5,764 bases of DNA, from the NCBI GenBank assembly GCA_003242115.1, contig QBMP01000064.1, forward strand, positions 1-5,764. The letters are read 5' to 3'. The DNA comes from Phormidesmis priestleyi. GTDB taxonomy: Bacteria > Cyanobacteriota > Cyanobacteriia > Phormidesmidales > Phormidesmidaceae. Position numbers and translations under genes: made by a program. Shown piece after piece: positions 1 to 5,315 of this stretch (its first letter is position 1; each line of letters begins with the position of its first letter). A model generated the notes under the pieces. It had not been told where the DNA came from. It did no database searches and worked only from the letters and a program-made list of their open reading frames with translations.

Positions 1-584
1 GCATGGGTGAGGGCGTTACCGGTCGGTGAGTTGGGATGCACCATAAAAATCACCCGTACCGGCGGGCCGTCAATAGCCGCTGCGTCAATAGCCGCTTGGG
101 CAGCGGCTAAGTCCACCTCGAAGTTGGCTTTTCGCGCTACGGTGCGCACCGGCACGCCGAGCGTCTGGGCTAAAATGCCGTACATCGAAAACGTGGGAGT
201 CGCGACCAGCACTGATCCATGCCCGCCAAGGCAGGTAGCCATAATCACGGAGCGGATAAGTTCGTCGGAGCCGTTGCCGAGGGTGATATTTGCAGGCGTG
301 ATCGATTCGGGCGCAATGTTTCCTGACTGAATGGCGTAAGTGACGACGGCGCGCTTGAGGGCAAGCTGGTCGCCGTCGGGATAGCGGTTGGCGGCGATCG
401 CGCGTTCGTACTGCTTAGCCAAAGCCGCCTTGATGGATTCTGGCAGATCAATTGGGCTTTCGTTGGTATCTAACGGATCTAGCACGGAGGGATCTAAATC
501 TGGCGGCGAGACGGCCTCTAGCTCAGGGGGATGCGGCGACTGGTAAGCAGTGAGTTGAGCCAAGTCATCACGGAGAAAAGCCAT
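1..584 (-). CDS. hisC: Histidinol-phosphate aminotransferase, 3' end outside window
   Basis: This is a PLP-dependent class I/II aminotransferase that converts imidazole-acetol phosphate and glutamate to L-histidinol phosphate in histidine synthesis, in the cytoplasm. The visible 194 codons begin [15 protein letters not shown]. They carry family landmarks in order: [11 protein letters not shown] (residues 38-48), [12 protein letters not shown] (66-77), the cofactor-phosphate loop GNGSDELI (103-110), PTFSMY with the ring-stacking Tyr135 (130-135), and HPNSPTGN (183-190). The lysine that binds PLP lies beyond the window edge. The ATG at 584-582 is the only good start: an in-frame TAA lies 13 codons upstream with no ATG between. 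No Shine-Dalgarno sequence is visible. The gene is divergent from leuB. A 15-bp tandem duplication inside it encodes [10 protein letters not shown] near residues 164-173. Assignment to HisC is confident; related aminotransferases share some motifs, but the N-terminus and spacing fit HisC. Confidence 0.93.
   Translation of the reverse strand, partial: MAFLRDDLAQLTAYQSPHPPELEAVSPPDLDPSVLDPLDTNESPIDLPESIKAALAKQYERAIAANRYPDGDQLALKRAVVTYAIQSGNIAPESITPANITLGNGSDELIRSVIMATCLGGHGSVLVATPTFSMYGILAQTLGVPVRTVARKANFEVDLAAAQAAIDAAAIDGPPVRVIFMVHPNSPTGNALTH
69..98. repeat. 15-bp tandem duplication inside hisC
   Basis: Two adjacent units, GTCAATAGCCGCTGC at 69-83 and the near-identical 84-98, share their first 13 bases. 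On the minus strand they encode AAIDA followed by AAIDG, so the reading frame is kept. The segment lies in a variable stretch just before the strand leading to the HPNSPTGN motif, where a five-residue insertion could be tolerated. Confidence 0.8.
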
Positions 585-716
585 ACAAAGGAGCGATCGC
601 TTAGCATCGACCGATTAATAAAAGCAGCGCTACGGATAAAAGCACCGACTGCATTTTACCGCGATGCTCATCAGGTATTATGGCTGCGTCTATGTTTATC
701 CTTTTTTTTGGCCACC
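585..716. promoter_or_regulatory. Divergent hisC/leuB intergenic region
   Basis: These 132 bp separate the hisC and leuB start codons and must hold the hisC promoter and probably that of leuB. On the plus strand TATTAT at 676-681 is a reasonable -10 box about 35 bp ahead of the leuB ATG, with no convincing -35 box. A near-repeat with an 18-bp period is present (ATAAAAGCAGCG at 618-629 and ATAAAAGCACCG at 636-647, 11 of 12 bases equal). A 7-bp inverted pair, AGCATCG at 603-609 and CGATGCT at 662-668, flanks it. A HIP1 octamer lies at 593-600. The assignment as a control region rests on position; the individual boxes are weak. Confidence 0.5.
593..600. repeat. HIP1 octamer GCGATCGC (one of at least eight)
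   Basis: HIP1 is a palindrome highly over-represented in many cyanobacterial genomes. Copies are seen at 394-401, 593-600, 971-978, 1330-1337, 3598-3605, 3682-3689, 4503-4510 and 5667-5674. Six are in coding sequence and two in intergenic DNA upstream of hisC/leuB and psbV. The density of about one per 720 bp is the strongest compositional sign of a cyanobacterium. Confidence 0.9.
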
Positions 717-1808
717 ATGACAGCATCTTTTCGCATTACGCTCCTTCCTGGCGACGGCATCGGCCCCGAAATTATGGCGGTAGCGGTGGCTGTTCTCAAG
801 CAAATCAGCTCACAGCACGACCTTGACTTTCACTTTACAGAAGCTCTGCTAGGCGGCGCAGCGATTGACGCGACCGGTTCGCCGCTGCCAAATGAGACGC
901 TAGCGGCTTGCCTAGCCAGGGATGCGGTGCTGCTCGCCTCAATTGGCGGCTACAAATGGGATAGCTTACCGCGATCGCAGCGGCCAGAAACGGGGCTATT
1001 GGGCTTACGCTCTGGGCTGAATTTGTTTGCCAATCTGCGACCGGCGACGATTTTGCCGCAGCTACTAGGAGCGTCTTCACTGAAGCCAGAGATTGTCGAA
1101 GGGGTGGATATTATGGTGGTGCGTGAGCTTACGGGCGGCATTTATTTTGGTCAGCCCAAGGGCATTTTTGAGTTAGAAAATGGCGAAAAGCGCGGCGTCA
1201 GCACGATGGTTTACAGCAGCAGCGAAATTGATCGCATTGGCCGGGTGGCGTTTGAGATTGCGCAAAAGCGTCAGGGGCGGCTGTGCTCGGTAGATAAAGC
1301 GAACGTGCTGGAAGTGTCGCAGCTGTGGCGCGATCGCATCACTACCCTCGGCCCTGAATACCCTGATGTAGAGCTTTCTCACCTATATGTAGACAACGCC
1401 GCCATGCAGTTAGTGCGCGCGCCCAAGCAGTTTGACACGATTGTCACCGGCAATCTTTTCGGCGACATTCTCTCGGACGCAGCCGCAATGCTAACTGGCA
1501 GCATCGGCATGTTGCCCTCTGCAAGCCTCGGCGAGAGCGGCCCCGGCGTTTTTGAACCCGTTCACGGCTCAGCGCCGGACATTGCCGGACAAGATCAGGC
1601 CAATCCCTTGGCTCAAGTGCTCAGCGCTGCTATGATGCTGCGCTATGGGCTGAATCAGCCCGCTGCTGCCGATCAAATTGAGCAAGCTGTCTTGGCTGTA
1701 CTCGATCAGGGTTACCGAACCGGAGACATTATGTCGCCGGGAATGAAATCCGTCGGATGTAGAGAAATGGGGCAGGCTTTGCAGAAGGTGCTAGAAGCTC
1801 AATTCTGA
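717..1808 (+). CDS. leuB: 3-isopropylmalate dehydrogenase
   Basis: LeuB oxidatively decarboxylates 3-isopropylmalate with NAD+ to 2-oxoisocaproate, a step of leucine synthesis in the cytoplasm. The 363-residue product matches the usual length of about 360. Visible motifs are GDGIGPE (12-18), the substrate-binding arginines Arg98 and Arg108 in [13 protein letters not shown], Arg136 in VVRELTGG, catalytic Tyr143 and Lys194 (SVDKANVLE), the metal ligands Asp226, Asp250 and Asp254 ([11 protein letters not shown]), and the NAD-binding segment HGSAPDIAG (283-291). The frame stays open 62 codons upstream, to an ATG at 531. That extension would overlap hisC and has no family counterpart, so the ATG at 717, giving [16 protein letters not shown], is chosen. 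No Shine-Dalgarno sequence precedes it. All key residues are present, so the enzyme should be active. The stop codon lies in the first unit of an 11-bp repeat array. Confidence 0.97.
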   Translation: MTASFRITLLPGDGIGPEIMAVAVAVLKQISSQHDLDFHFTEALLGGAAIDATGSPLPNETLAACLARDAVLLASIGGYKWDSLPRSQRPETGLLGLRSGLNLFANLRPATILPQLLGASSLKPEIVEGVDIMVVRELTGGIYFGQPKGIFELENGEKRGVSTMVYSSSEIDRIGRVAFEIAQKRQGRLCSVDKANVLEVSQLWRDRITTLGPEYPDVELSHLYVDNAAMQLVRAPKQFDTIVTGNLFGDILSDAAAMLTGSIGMLPSASLGESGPGVFEPVHGSAPDIAGQDQANPLAQVLSAAMMLRYGLNQPAAADQIEQAVLAVLDQGYRTGDIMSPGMKSVGCREMGQALQKVLEAQF

Positions 1809-1847
1809 TTTGAGCCTAATTTGGGCCTAATTCGGGTCTAATTCGGG
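1804..1847. repeat. 11-bp tandem array, four units, overlapping leuB stop
   Basis: The units are TCTGATTTGAG (1804-1814, containing the leuB TGA), CCTAATTTGGG (1815-1825), CCTAATTCGGG (1826-1836) and TCTAATTCGGG (1837-1847). A decayed fifth copy may begin at 1848. The first unit is the most divergent, as expected if the gene's own end was the seed. Copies two to four carry TAA. The array does not form a clear terminator hairpin. Confidence 0.85.
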
Positions 1848-1902
1848 ACTGAATTATCTGCCTTAGCCAAATTTACTGAGATTTTGCTGTAAAGTTCACT
1901 GT

Positions 1903-1926
1903 CATTTAGACATTTAGATATTTAGA
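1903..1926. repeat. 8-bp tandem array, three units
   Basis: CATTTAGA at 1903-1910 and 1911-1918 is followed by TATTTAGA at 1919-1926. It lies 36 bp ahead of the unknown gene, within its probable promoter or leader. The A+T-rich units resemble -10 boxes, but I cannot pick one. The TAG triplets fall at 1907, 1915 and 1923, and the 8-bp spacing continues to another TAG at 1931. Confidence 0.75.
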
Positions 1927-1946
1927 GTCATAGTATTAGAGCCATG

Positions 1947-1951
1947 AGGAG
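1947..1951 (+). promoter_or_regulatory. Shine-Dalgarno site of the unknown gene
   Basis: AGGAG lies 10 bases before the ATG at 1962. It is the clearest ribosome binding site in the window and supports that start codon and the reality of the short gene. Other genes here have none or weak ones. Confidence 0.7.
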
Positions 1952-1961
1952 TTGATTTAAG

Positions 1962-2273
1962 ATGAATGGAGTTACCGCGCCGCCTAGAGGCTTGTCGTCA
2001 CGCGAGATGAGAACGCCAAACATGCCGCCTGCAAGCACCGATCCGCTCGCCTTTGGCGATGACTCTGCCCTGCTTAATCCAGAGCTAATCAAGGCTGCAC
2101 GCCACATTTACCGTACCTTTTACGAAGTGCATCCCGAAGTCATACAGCGACCCATTGGCGTCGCGATTGGCCGCCGCAACTATCGCGGCAAGCTTGTTTT
2201 TGGCGACAAACCCGTGCTGCTGCCTCAGGAGTGCTTTGTTCCCTTCAGCCAAATCGAACTTGGCCTGATTTAA
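1962..2273 (+). CDS. Unrecognised 103-residue protein
   Basis: I do not recognise this protein. The first 30 or so residues are rich in Pro, Ser and Thr and look disordered. Residues 38-60 (LLNPELIKAARHIYRTFYEV) look helical, and residues 64-103 look like a small beta-rich fold with basic patches (GRRNYRGKLVFGDKP, 70-84) and one cysteine (Cys91). There is no signal peptide or membrane segment, so a cytoplasmic location is likely. The start is supported by AGGAG 10 bases upstream; internal ATGs at codons 16 and 21 lack such a site. It stands alone between leuB and pilD, with over 100 bp on each side, flanked by an 8-bp array upstream and a 15-bp array downstream. Orderly composition and a ribosome binding site make it a likely real gene. 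Its function is unknown. Confidence 0.75.
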   Translation: MNGVTAPPRGLSSREMRTPNMPPASTDPLAFGDDSALLNPELIKAARHIYRTFYEVHPEVIQRPIGVAIGRRNYRGKLVFGDKPVLLPQECFVPFSQIELGLI

Positions 2274-2284
2274 TCTTATTTAAC

Positions 2285-2328
2285 CAGATTCGGATAATAC
2301 AGATTCGGATAATACAGATTTGGATAAA
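2285..2328. repeat. 15-bp tandem array, three units, behind the unknown gene
   Basis: CAGATTCGGATAATA is perfect at 2285-2299 and 2300-2314, followed by a 14-base variant, CAGATTTGGATAAA, at 2315-2328. The array starts 12 bases after the stop at 2271-2273. Each unit contains GGATAATA, which resembles a bacterial -10 box, so it could also affect transcription of pilD, whose start is 56 bp downstream. Its sequence is unrelated to the other arrays. Confidence 0.88.
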
Positions 2329-2384
2329 CGGGGCACTCTAGCAAGGTATTTTATCCCCCGTCGCCGACTGCGTACCTGAACTGA

Positions 2385-3200
2385 GTGGATATTTTTGTTC
2401 CTATTCTGATTGTTTTTATTTTGGGATCGGCGGTTGGGAGCTTCTTAAACGTGGTGGTCTACCGGCTACCGGCGGGGCTGTCATTAATTCATCCGCCTTC
2501 TCGCTGCCCTAAATGCGAAACTCGGCTCAAGCCCTATGACAATGTGCCCGTGTTTGGCTGGCTATGGCTAAAAGGCAAGTGTCGAAGCTGCCGATTGCCG
2601 ATTGCGGCTCGTTACCCAATGGTGGAGTTTGCAACAGGCGGTTTGTTTATAGCGGTGTTTATGTTTTTTGGCTCGACTTGGCAAACGCCGGGGCATTGGA
2701 TTTTTGTGTGCTGGTTGCTGGCACTGGCACTGATTGATCTCGATACGATGACCCTGCCGAATAGTCTCACCGCTTCGGGGCTTGTGCTGGGTTGAGGGTT
2801 TCAGGGCGTAATGAGCTATCTGCAAGCACCGACGCTGAGCCATGTAGCCGCCGGAGTAATGTCGTCTGTGGTCGTCAGCCTTGCAGGGCTGTGGCTGTTT
2901 GATTTGATTGGTCTGGTCGGCAGCATGGCGTTTGGAAAACCGGCGATGGGCGGTGGAGACTCTAAGCTGGCGGCGATGATGGCGGCTTGGTTGGGTGGCT
3001 CAGGACTGCTGCTGGCAACTTTTTTGGCAGCGGGGCTAGGATCAGTGGTTGGGGGCGGGGCTATAGCCCTCGGTGCCCTCGGCCCTAAGCAGCATATTCC
3101 GTTTGGGCCGTATCTGGCGCTAGGCGCTGTGCTGACGCTGTTTTATGGCGACCAGCTAATTGGAGCCTATCTAGCTGTGTTTTTCCCGCTAGGACTTTAG
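2385..3200 (+). pseudogene. pilD: Type IV prepilin peptidase, interrupted by in-frame TGA
   Basis: PilD is a membrane aspartyl protease that cleaves leader peptides from type IV pilins and pseudopilins and N-methylates the new end. It serves pilus assembly, motility and DNA uptake. The GTG at 2385 directly follows an in-frame TGA, and [20 protein letters not shown] is a normal family start. Next come the zinc-binding cysteines Cys41, Cys44, Cys66 and Cys69 (CPKC...CRSC), the first catalytic motif [10 protein letters not shown] (Asp118/Asp120), then TGA at 2793-2795 (codon 137). The same frame continues with GFQGVMSYLQ, the second catalytic motif GGGDSKL (Asp192) and IPFGPYLALGA to a TAG at 3198-3200. 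Total length is 271 codons, normal for the family. The stop falls inside a predicted membrane helix, and each piece has only one catalytic aspartate motif. ATG at 2811 could restart translation as a 129-residue piece. Alternatives are readthrough, two interacting pieces, or a base-call error. Confidence 0.85.
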
Positions 3201-3233
3201 ACCGCTAGAACTTTAGGCCGCTAGGACTTTAGG
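3186..3233. repeat. 16-bp tandem array, three units, overlapping pilD stop
   Basis: The units are CCGCTAGGACTTTAGA (3186-3201, including the pilD TAG), CCGCTAGAACTTTAGG (3202-3217) and CCGCTAGGACTTTAGG (3218-3233), differing at only one or two positions. Each unit holds two TAG triplets 8 bases apart. Six TAGs therefore run at 3190, 3198, 3206, 3214, 3222 and 3230 with exact 8-bp spacing, which places stops in all three frames. The array appears to have been copied from the 3' end of pilD. Confidence 0.9.
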
Positions 3234-3260
3234 CAATGCGCTTTTGCCAGTCAAGAGCGC

Positions 3261-3269
3261 TGGTATTAT
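3261..3269 (+). promoter_or_regulatory. Candidate extended -10 box for accD
   Basis: TGGTATTAT has the TGn extension and a good -10 hexamer (TATTAT, 3264-3269), while the matching -35 position (CTTTTG near 3241) is poor. It would give a leader of about 130 bases ahead of accD containing the 9-bp inverted repeat at 3304-3353. This is prediction from sequence only. Confidence 0.4.
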
Positions 3270-3303
3270 AAGAATCTTCAGCCAAATTTCCCAATGAGGG
3301 AAT

Positions 3304-3353
3304 CAAACCAGTAGGATGAATAATGAACTGGCCTCGTTGAAATCACTGGTTTG
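3304..3353. repeat. Perfect 9-bp inverted repeat in the accD leader
   Basis: CAAACCAGT at 3304-3312 and ACTGGTTTG at 3345-3353 are exact reverse complements separated by 32 bases. The second arm ends 54 bases before the accD ATG. A smaller hairpin, TTCCC-AATGA-GGGAA, is just upstream at 3288-3302. Either could be RNA structure in the leader or a split binding site for a dimeric regulator. No T-run follows, so it is not an intrinsic terminator. Confidence 0.5.
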
Positions 3354-3407
3354 CTGTAAATAGATTTGTGAGGCTGCGAACTTAATTTTGGTTTGATGAG
3401 CGAAAAA

Positions 3408-4343
3408 ATGTCACTGTTCGACTGGTTTGCCAACCGCAAAAAGACGGGTCTAATTAGCGAGAATCGCCACGAGCGCGAAATCGCCGACGGCCTCTGGACA
3501 AAGTGCGAGCGCTGCGATGTGCTCACCTACACTAAAGACTTACGCGCCAACCAAAAGGTTTGCCCTGAGTGCGGCTTTCACCATCGAATATTTAGTGGCG
3601 ATCGCATCGAGCAGATCATTGATGACGGCACTTGGAACCCCATAGACACGCAAATTGCGCCTAAAGACCCGCTGCGGTTTCGCGATCGCAAAGCCTATGC
3701 CGACCGCCTGCGCGACACCCAGGCCAAAACCAAGCTCATTGATGGCGTCCAGACCGGCATTGGCCACATTCACAATGAGCCTGCGGCCCTCGGCGTTATG
3801 GACTTTCGCTTTATGGGCGGCAGCATGGGCTCCGTCGTCGGCGAAAAGCTCACTCGACTGATAGAGCGCGGCAGTGCTGAACGCCTGCCGGTATTTATCG
3901 TCTGCGCCTCAGGCGGGGCGAGGATGCAGGAAGGGATGCTCAGCCTCATGCAAATGGCCAAAATTTCAGCGGCCTTAGAGCGCCATCGCGAGGCGAAACT
4001 GCTTTACATTCCCATTCTCACCCACCCCACGACTGGCGGGGTAACGGCTAGCTTTGCGATGCTAGGCGACATTATTTTGGCGGAGCCTGAAGCGACGATT
4101 GGCTTTGCGGGTCGGCGAGTTGTGGAGCAGACCGTGCGAGAAAAGCTGCCCGAAGGCTTCCAAACAGCCGAGTATCTGCTGCGCCACGGCTTCGTCGATA
4201 AAATTGTGCCCCGCCCAGAGCTAAAGCAAATGCTGGCTCAGCTCATTCGGCTGCATCGTCCGGTCGAAAAAGGGCTAGTTGCCGCTACCAAACAGGTTGA
4301 AATGCCCAAACAGGTTGAAACCGTGCTCAAAGGGGCTGAATAG
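3408..4343 (+). CDS. accD: Acetyl-CoA carboxylase carboxyltransferase, beta subunit
   Basis: AccD pairs with AccA to move the carboxyl group from carboxybiotin on AccB to acetyl-CoA, making malonyl-CoA, the committed step of fatty acid synthesis, in the cytoplasm. The 311-residue product starts [12 protein letters not shown]. It has a four-cysteine zinc ribbon (Cys33, Cys36, Cys52, Cys55) and then the crotonase-like carboxyltransferase fold: [17 protein letters not shown] (131-147), [20 protein letters not shown] (168-187), [14 protein letters not shown] (208-221) and [11 protein letters not shown] (232-242). All expected motifs are present. ATG at 3396 and TTG at 3393 are alternative in-frame starts adding four or five residues; 3408 gives the usual family N-terminus and has a weak GAG seven bases ahead. 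The extreme C-terminus holds a six-residue duplication ([12 protein letters not shown]). AccA, AccB and AccC are not in the window, as is usual for cyanobacteria with scattered acc genes. Confidence 0.96.
   Translation: MSLFDWFANRKKTGLISENRHEREIADGLWTKCERCDVLTYTKDLRANQKVCPECGFHHRIFSGDRIEQIIDDGTWNPIDTQIAPKDPLRFRDRKAYADRLRDTQAKTKLIDGVQTGIGHIHNEPAALGVMDFRFMGGSMGSVVGEKLTRLIERGSAERLPVFIVCASGGARMQEGMLSLMQMAKISAALERHREAKLLYIPILTHPTTGGVTASFAMLGDIILAEPEATIGFAGRRVVEQTVREKLPEGFQTAEYLLRHGFVDKIVPRPELKQMLAQLIRLHRPVEKGLVAATKQVEMPKQVETVLKGAE
4288..4320. repeat. 18-bp tandem duplication at the accD 3' end
   Basis: CCAAACAGGTTGAAA occurs at 4288-4302 and again at 4306-4320, an 18-bp period. It encodes KQVEMP then KQVETV (residues 295-306), beyond the conserved catalytic domain, so the insertion keeps frame and probably lies in a flexible tail. 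Confidence 0.82.
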
Positions 4344-4421
4344 CCGCTCTTGTTAGCTGTTTTTTGATAAAGAAATGTAACAAATCTGAGCAAAAATAAA
4401 CAACAAATTCTGTAAGGCATC

Positions 4422-4442
4422 CTTTTGAAAGGCTTTCCAAAG
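4422..4442. repeat. 21-bp near-perfect palindrome between accD and psbV
   Basis: CTTTTGAAAG (4422-4431), a single G, and CTTTCCAAAG (4433-4442) pair at 9 of 10 positions. A one-base loop is unsuitable for a compact RNA hairpin, and only a short T-rich stretch follows, so a protein-binding operator is as likely as a terminator. It lies 117 bp ahead of the psbV ATG. The rest of the 216-bp gap is A+T-rich, with one T-run at 4360-4365 just after accD that lacks a convincing stem. Confidence 0.45.
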
Positions 4443-4500
4443 TCTTTTAGAGACTGAATTAGCTAGGTTTTGCTCGGTAGATTTGTTTGATAGTATTGCC

Positions 4501-4530
4501 TTGCGATCGCCCTATTTCATGGCATGATAA
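4501..4530 (+). promoter_or_regulatory. Candidate psbV promoter
   Basis: TTGCGA at 4501-4506, overlapping a HIP1 octamer, lies 18 bases ahead of TGATAA at 4525-4530. Transcription would start near 4537, about 23 bases before the ATG at 4560. An 11-bp near-repeat (TTAGGGTCAAC then TTAGGTTCAAT, 4540-4561) fills that leader and runs into the ATG. The boxes are only moderate matches. Confidence 0.35.
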
Positions 4531-4559
4531 GACAATAATTTAGGGTCAACTTAGGTTCA

Positions 4560-5156
4560 ATGAAAATTGAACGGCTACTGAGATCCGTGTTGAGAGCTGT
4601 GTCTGAGAAACGAGCAGGAAAGATGAGAAATTTGTTTAAGAGATGCGCCTCACTGATGGTGGCGGCGATCATTTTTGTTTCAAGTGTGTTAGGTGTTGGC
4701 GCATTTGGCCACACATTTGGCGGTGGTGAGGCGCTAGCGGCTGAGCTAGATGCCGCTACTCGCACCATTAAGGCCAACGAGCAGGGCGAGACGGTGACGC
4801 TGCCGGTAGAAGACTTTTTACTGGGTCGCAAAAAGTTCAACGTTGCCTGTGCGACTTGCCATGTGGCGGGCATTACCAAAACCAACCCCAACGTTGGCCT
4901 AGATACGGAATCACTAGAAGGCGCTTTCCCGGCTCGTGACAACCTTGCTGCGCTAGTGGACTATCTGCACAATCCGACTACTTACGACGGCTTGGTCGAA
5001 ATTTCTGAGCTTCACCCTAGCACCAAAAGCAGCGATGTTTACCCCAAAATGCGCAACCTGACTGAGGATGATCTAGAAGCCATTTCTGCTCATATTTTAG
5101 TCATGCCCAAGATCATGGGTGACAAATGGGGCGCAGGCAAAACCAAGTCTCTATAA
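4560..5156 (+). CDS. psbV: Photosystem II cytochrome c-550
   Basis: PsbV is an extrinsic haem protein on the lumenal face of photosystem II that stabilises the manganese cluster and its chloride and calcium requirement. The 198-residue precursor holds a hydrophobic export signal (about 34-50) ending GGGEALA, cleaved before AELDAATRTI (residue 61). The mature part is 138 residues. It has the haem site CATCH (Cys97, Cys100, His101 = mature His41) and the second axial ligand His152 (mature His92) in SELHPSTKSS. TKTNPNVGLD, NPTTYDGL and PKMRNLTEDDL are PsbV signatures. The intact second ligand argues against the PsbV2 variant. The presequence of 60 residues from ATG 4560 is long; ATG 4623, with AGGA just upstream, gives a more usual precursor of 177 residues and may be the true start. 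The C-terminus GAGKTKSL lacks the usual double tyrosine. An intrinsic terminator follows. Confidence 0.96.
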   Translation: MKIERLLRSVLRAVSEKRAGKMRNLFKRCASLMVAAIIFVSSVLGVGAFGHTFGGGEALAAELDAATRTIKANEQGETVTLPVEDFLLGRKKFNVACATCHVAGITKTNPNVGLDTESLEGAFPARDNLAALVDYLHNPTTYDGLVEISELHPSTKSSDVYPKMRNLTEDDLEAISAHILVMPKIMGDKWGAGKTKSL

Positions 5157-5166
5157 TCTGGCTCCT

Positions 5167-5196
5167 CAAAGTAGGGTTCAAAGTAGGGTTCAAAGT
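5167..5196. repeat. 12-bp tandem array behind psbV
   Basis: CAAAGTAGGGTT occurs at 5167-5178 and 5179-5190, followed by a half copy, CAAAGT, at 5191-5196. It begins 10 bases after the psbV stop and precedes the terminator hairpin, so it would be part of the psbV 3' untranslated region. Confidence 0.85.
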
Positions 5197-5219
5197 CAAC
5201 AAATAAAGGTTTAGACTTT

Positions 5220-5255
5220 AAGCGCAGTAAGGAAATTCCCTTTCTGCGCTTTTTG
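5220..5255 (+). terminator. Intrinsic terminator after psbV
   Basis: AAGCGCAG (5220-5227) pairs perfectly with CTGCGCTT (5244-5251). An inner AAGG/CCTT pairing extends the stem around AAATT. The stem is followed by a T-run at 5250-5254. It lies 63 bases past the psbV stop and should end psbV transcription before the lipoprotein gene, implying that the latter has its own promoter. Confidence 0.88.
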
Positions 5256-5280
5256 CTGCCTTTTCTATATTTGTTATAGT
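5253..5280 (+). promoter_or_regulatory. Candidate promoter of the lipoprotein gene
   Basis: TTGCTG at 5253-5258 and TATAGT at 5275-5280 are separated by 16 bases, just behind the psbV terminator. Transcription would begin near 5287, about 30 bases before the ATG at 5316. A GAGGG at 5295-5299 is too far from the ATG to be a normal ribosome binding site. Confidence 0.4.
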
Positions 5281-5315
5281 TGGGCGGCTGCAATGAGGGT
5301 GTAATAAAAGCAAAG

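Noticed and set aside
7..330. Plus-strand open frame opposite hisC
   Set aside because: It is antisense to a well-supported aminotransferase with ordered motifs; the translated sequence has no recognisable character.
531..716. 62-codon N-terminal extension of leuB in an open frame
   Set aside because: It overlaps the divergent hisC start, includes its promoter region and has no counterpart in LeuB proteins. [16 protein letters not shown] at 717 is the normal start.
2793..2795. TGA in pilD as a selenocysteine codon
   Set aside because: Prepilin peptidases have no selenocysteine at this point, the position is inside a membrane helix, and no selenocysteine insertion hairpin was identified after it.
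2793..2810. Frameshift as the cause of the pilD break
   Set aside because: The second half starts 426 bases after the first start, exactly 142 codons, so both halves share one frame. It is a nonsense codon and not a shift.
1804..3233. CRISPR-like array
   Set aside because: Units are 8 to 16 bp, directly adjacent without spacers, and differ in sequence from site to site.
4344..4370. Intrinsic terminator right after accD
   Set aside because: There is a T-run at 4360-4365, but only a 3- to 4-bp stem can be drawn before it.
4517..4942. Minus-strand open frame over the psbV promoter and 5' half
   Set aside because: It is antisense to psbV and runs through its promoter; Ser/Ala/Pro-rich composition is typical of a shadow of G+C-rich coding DNA.
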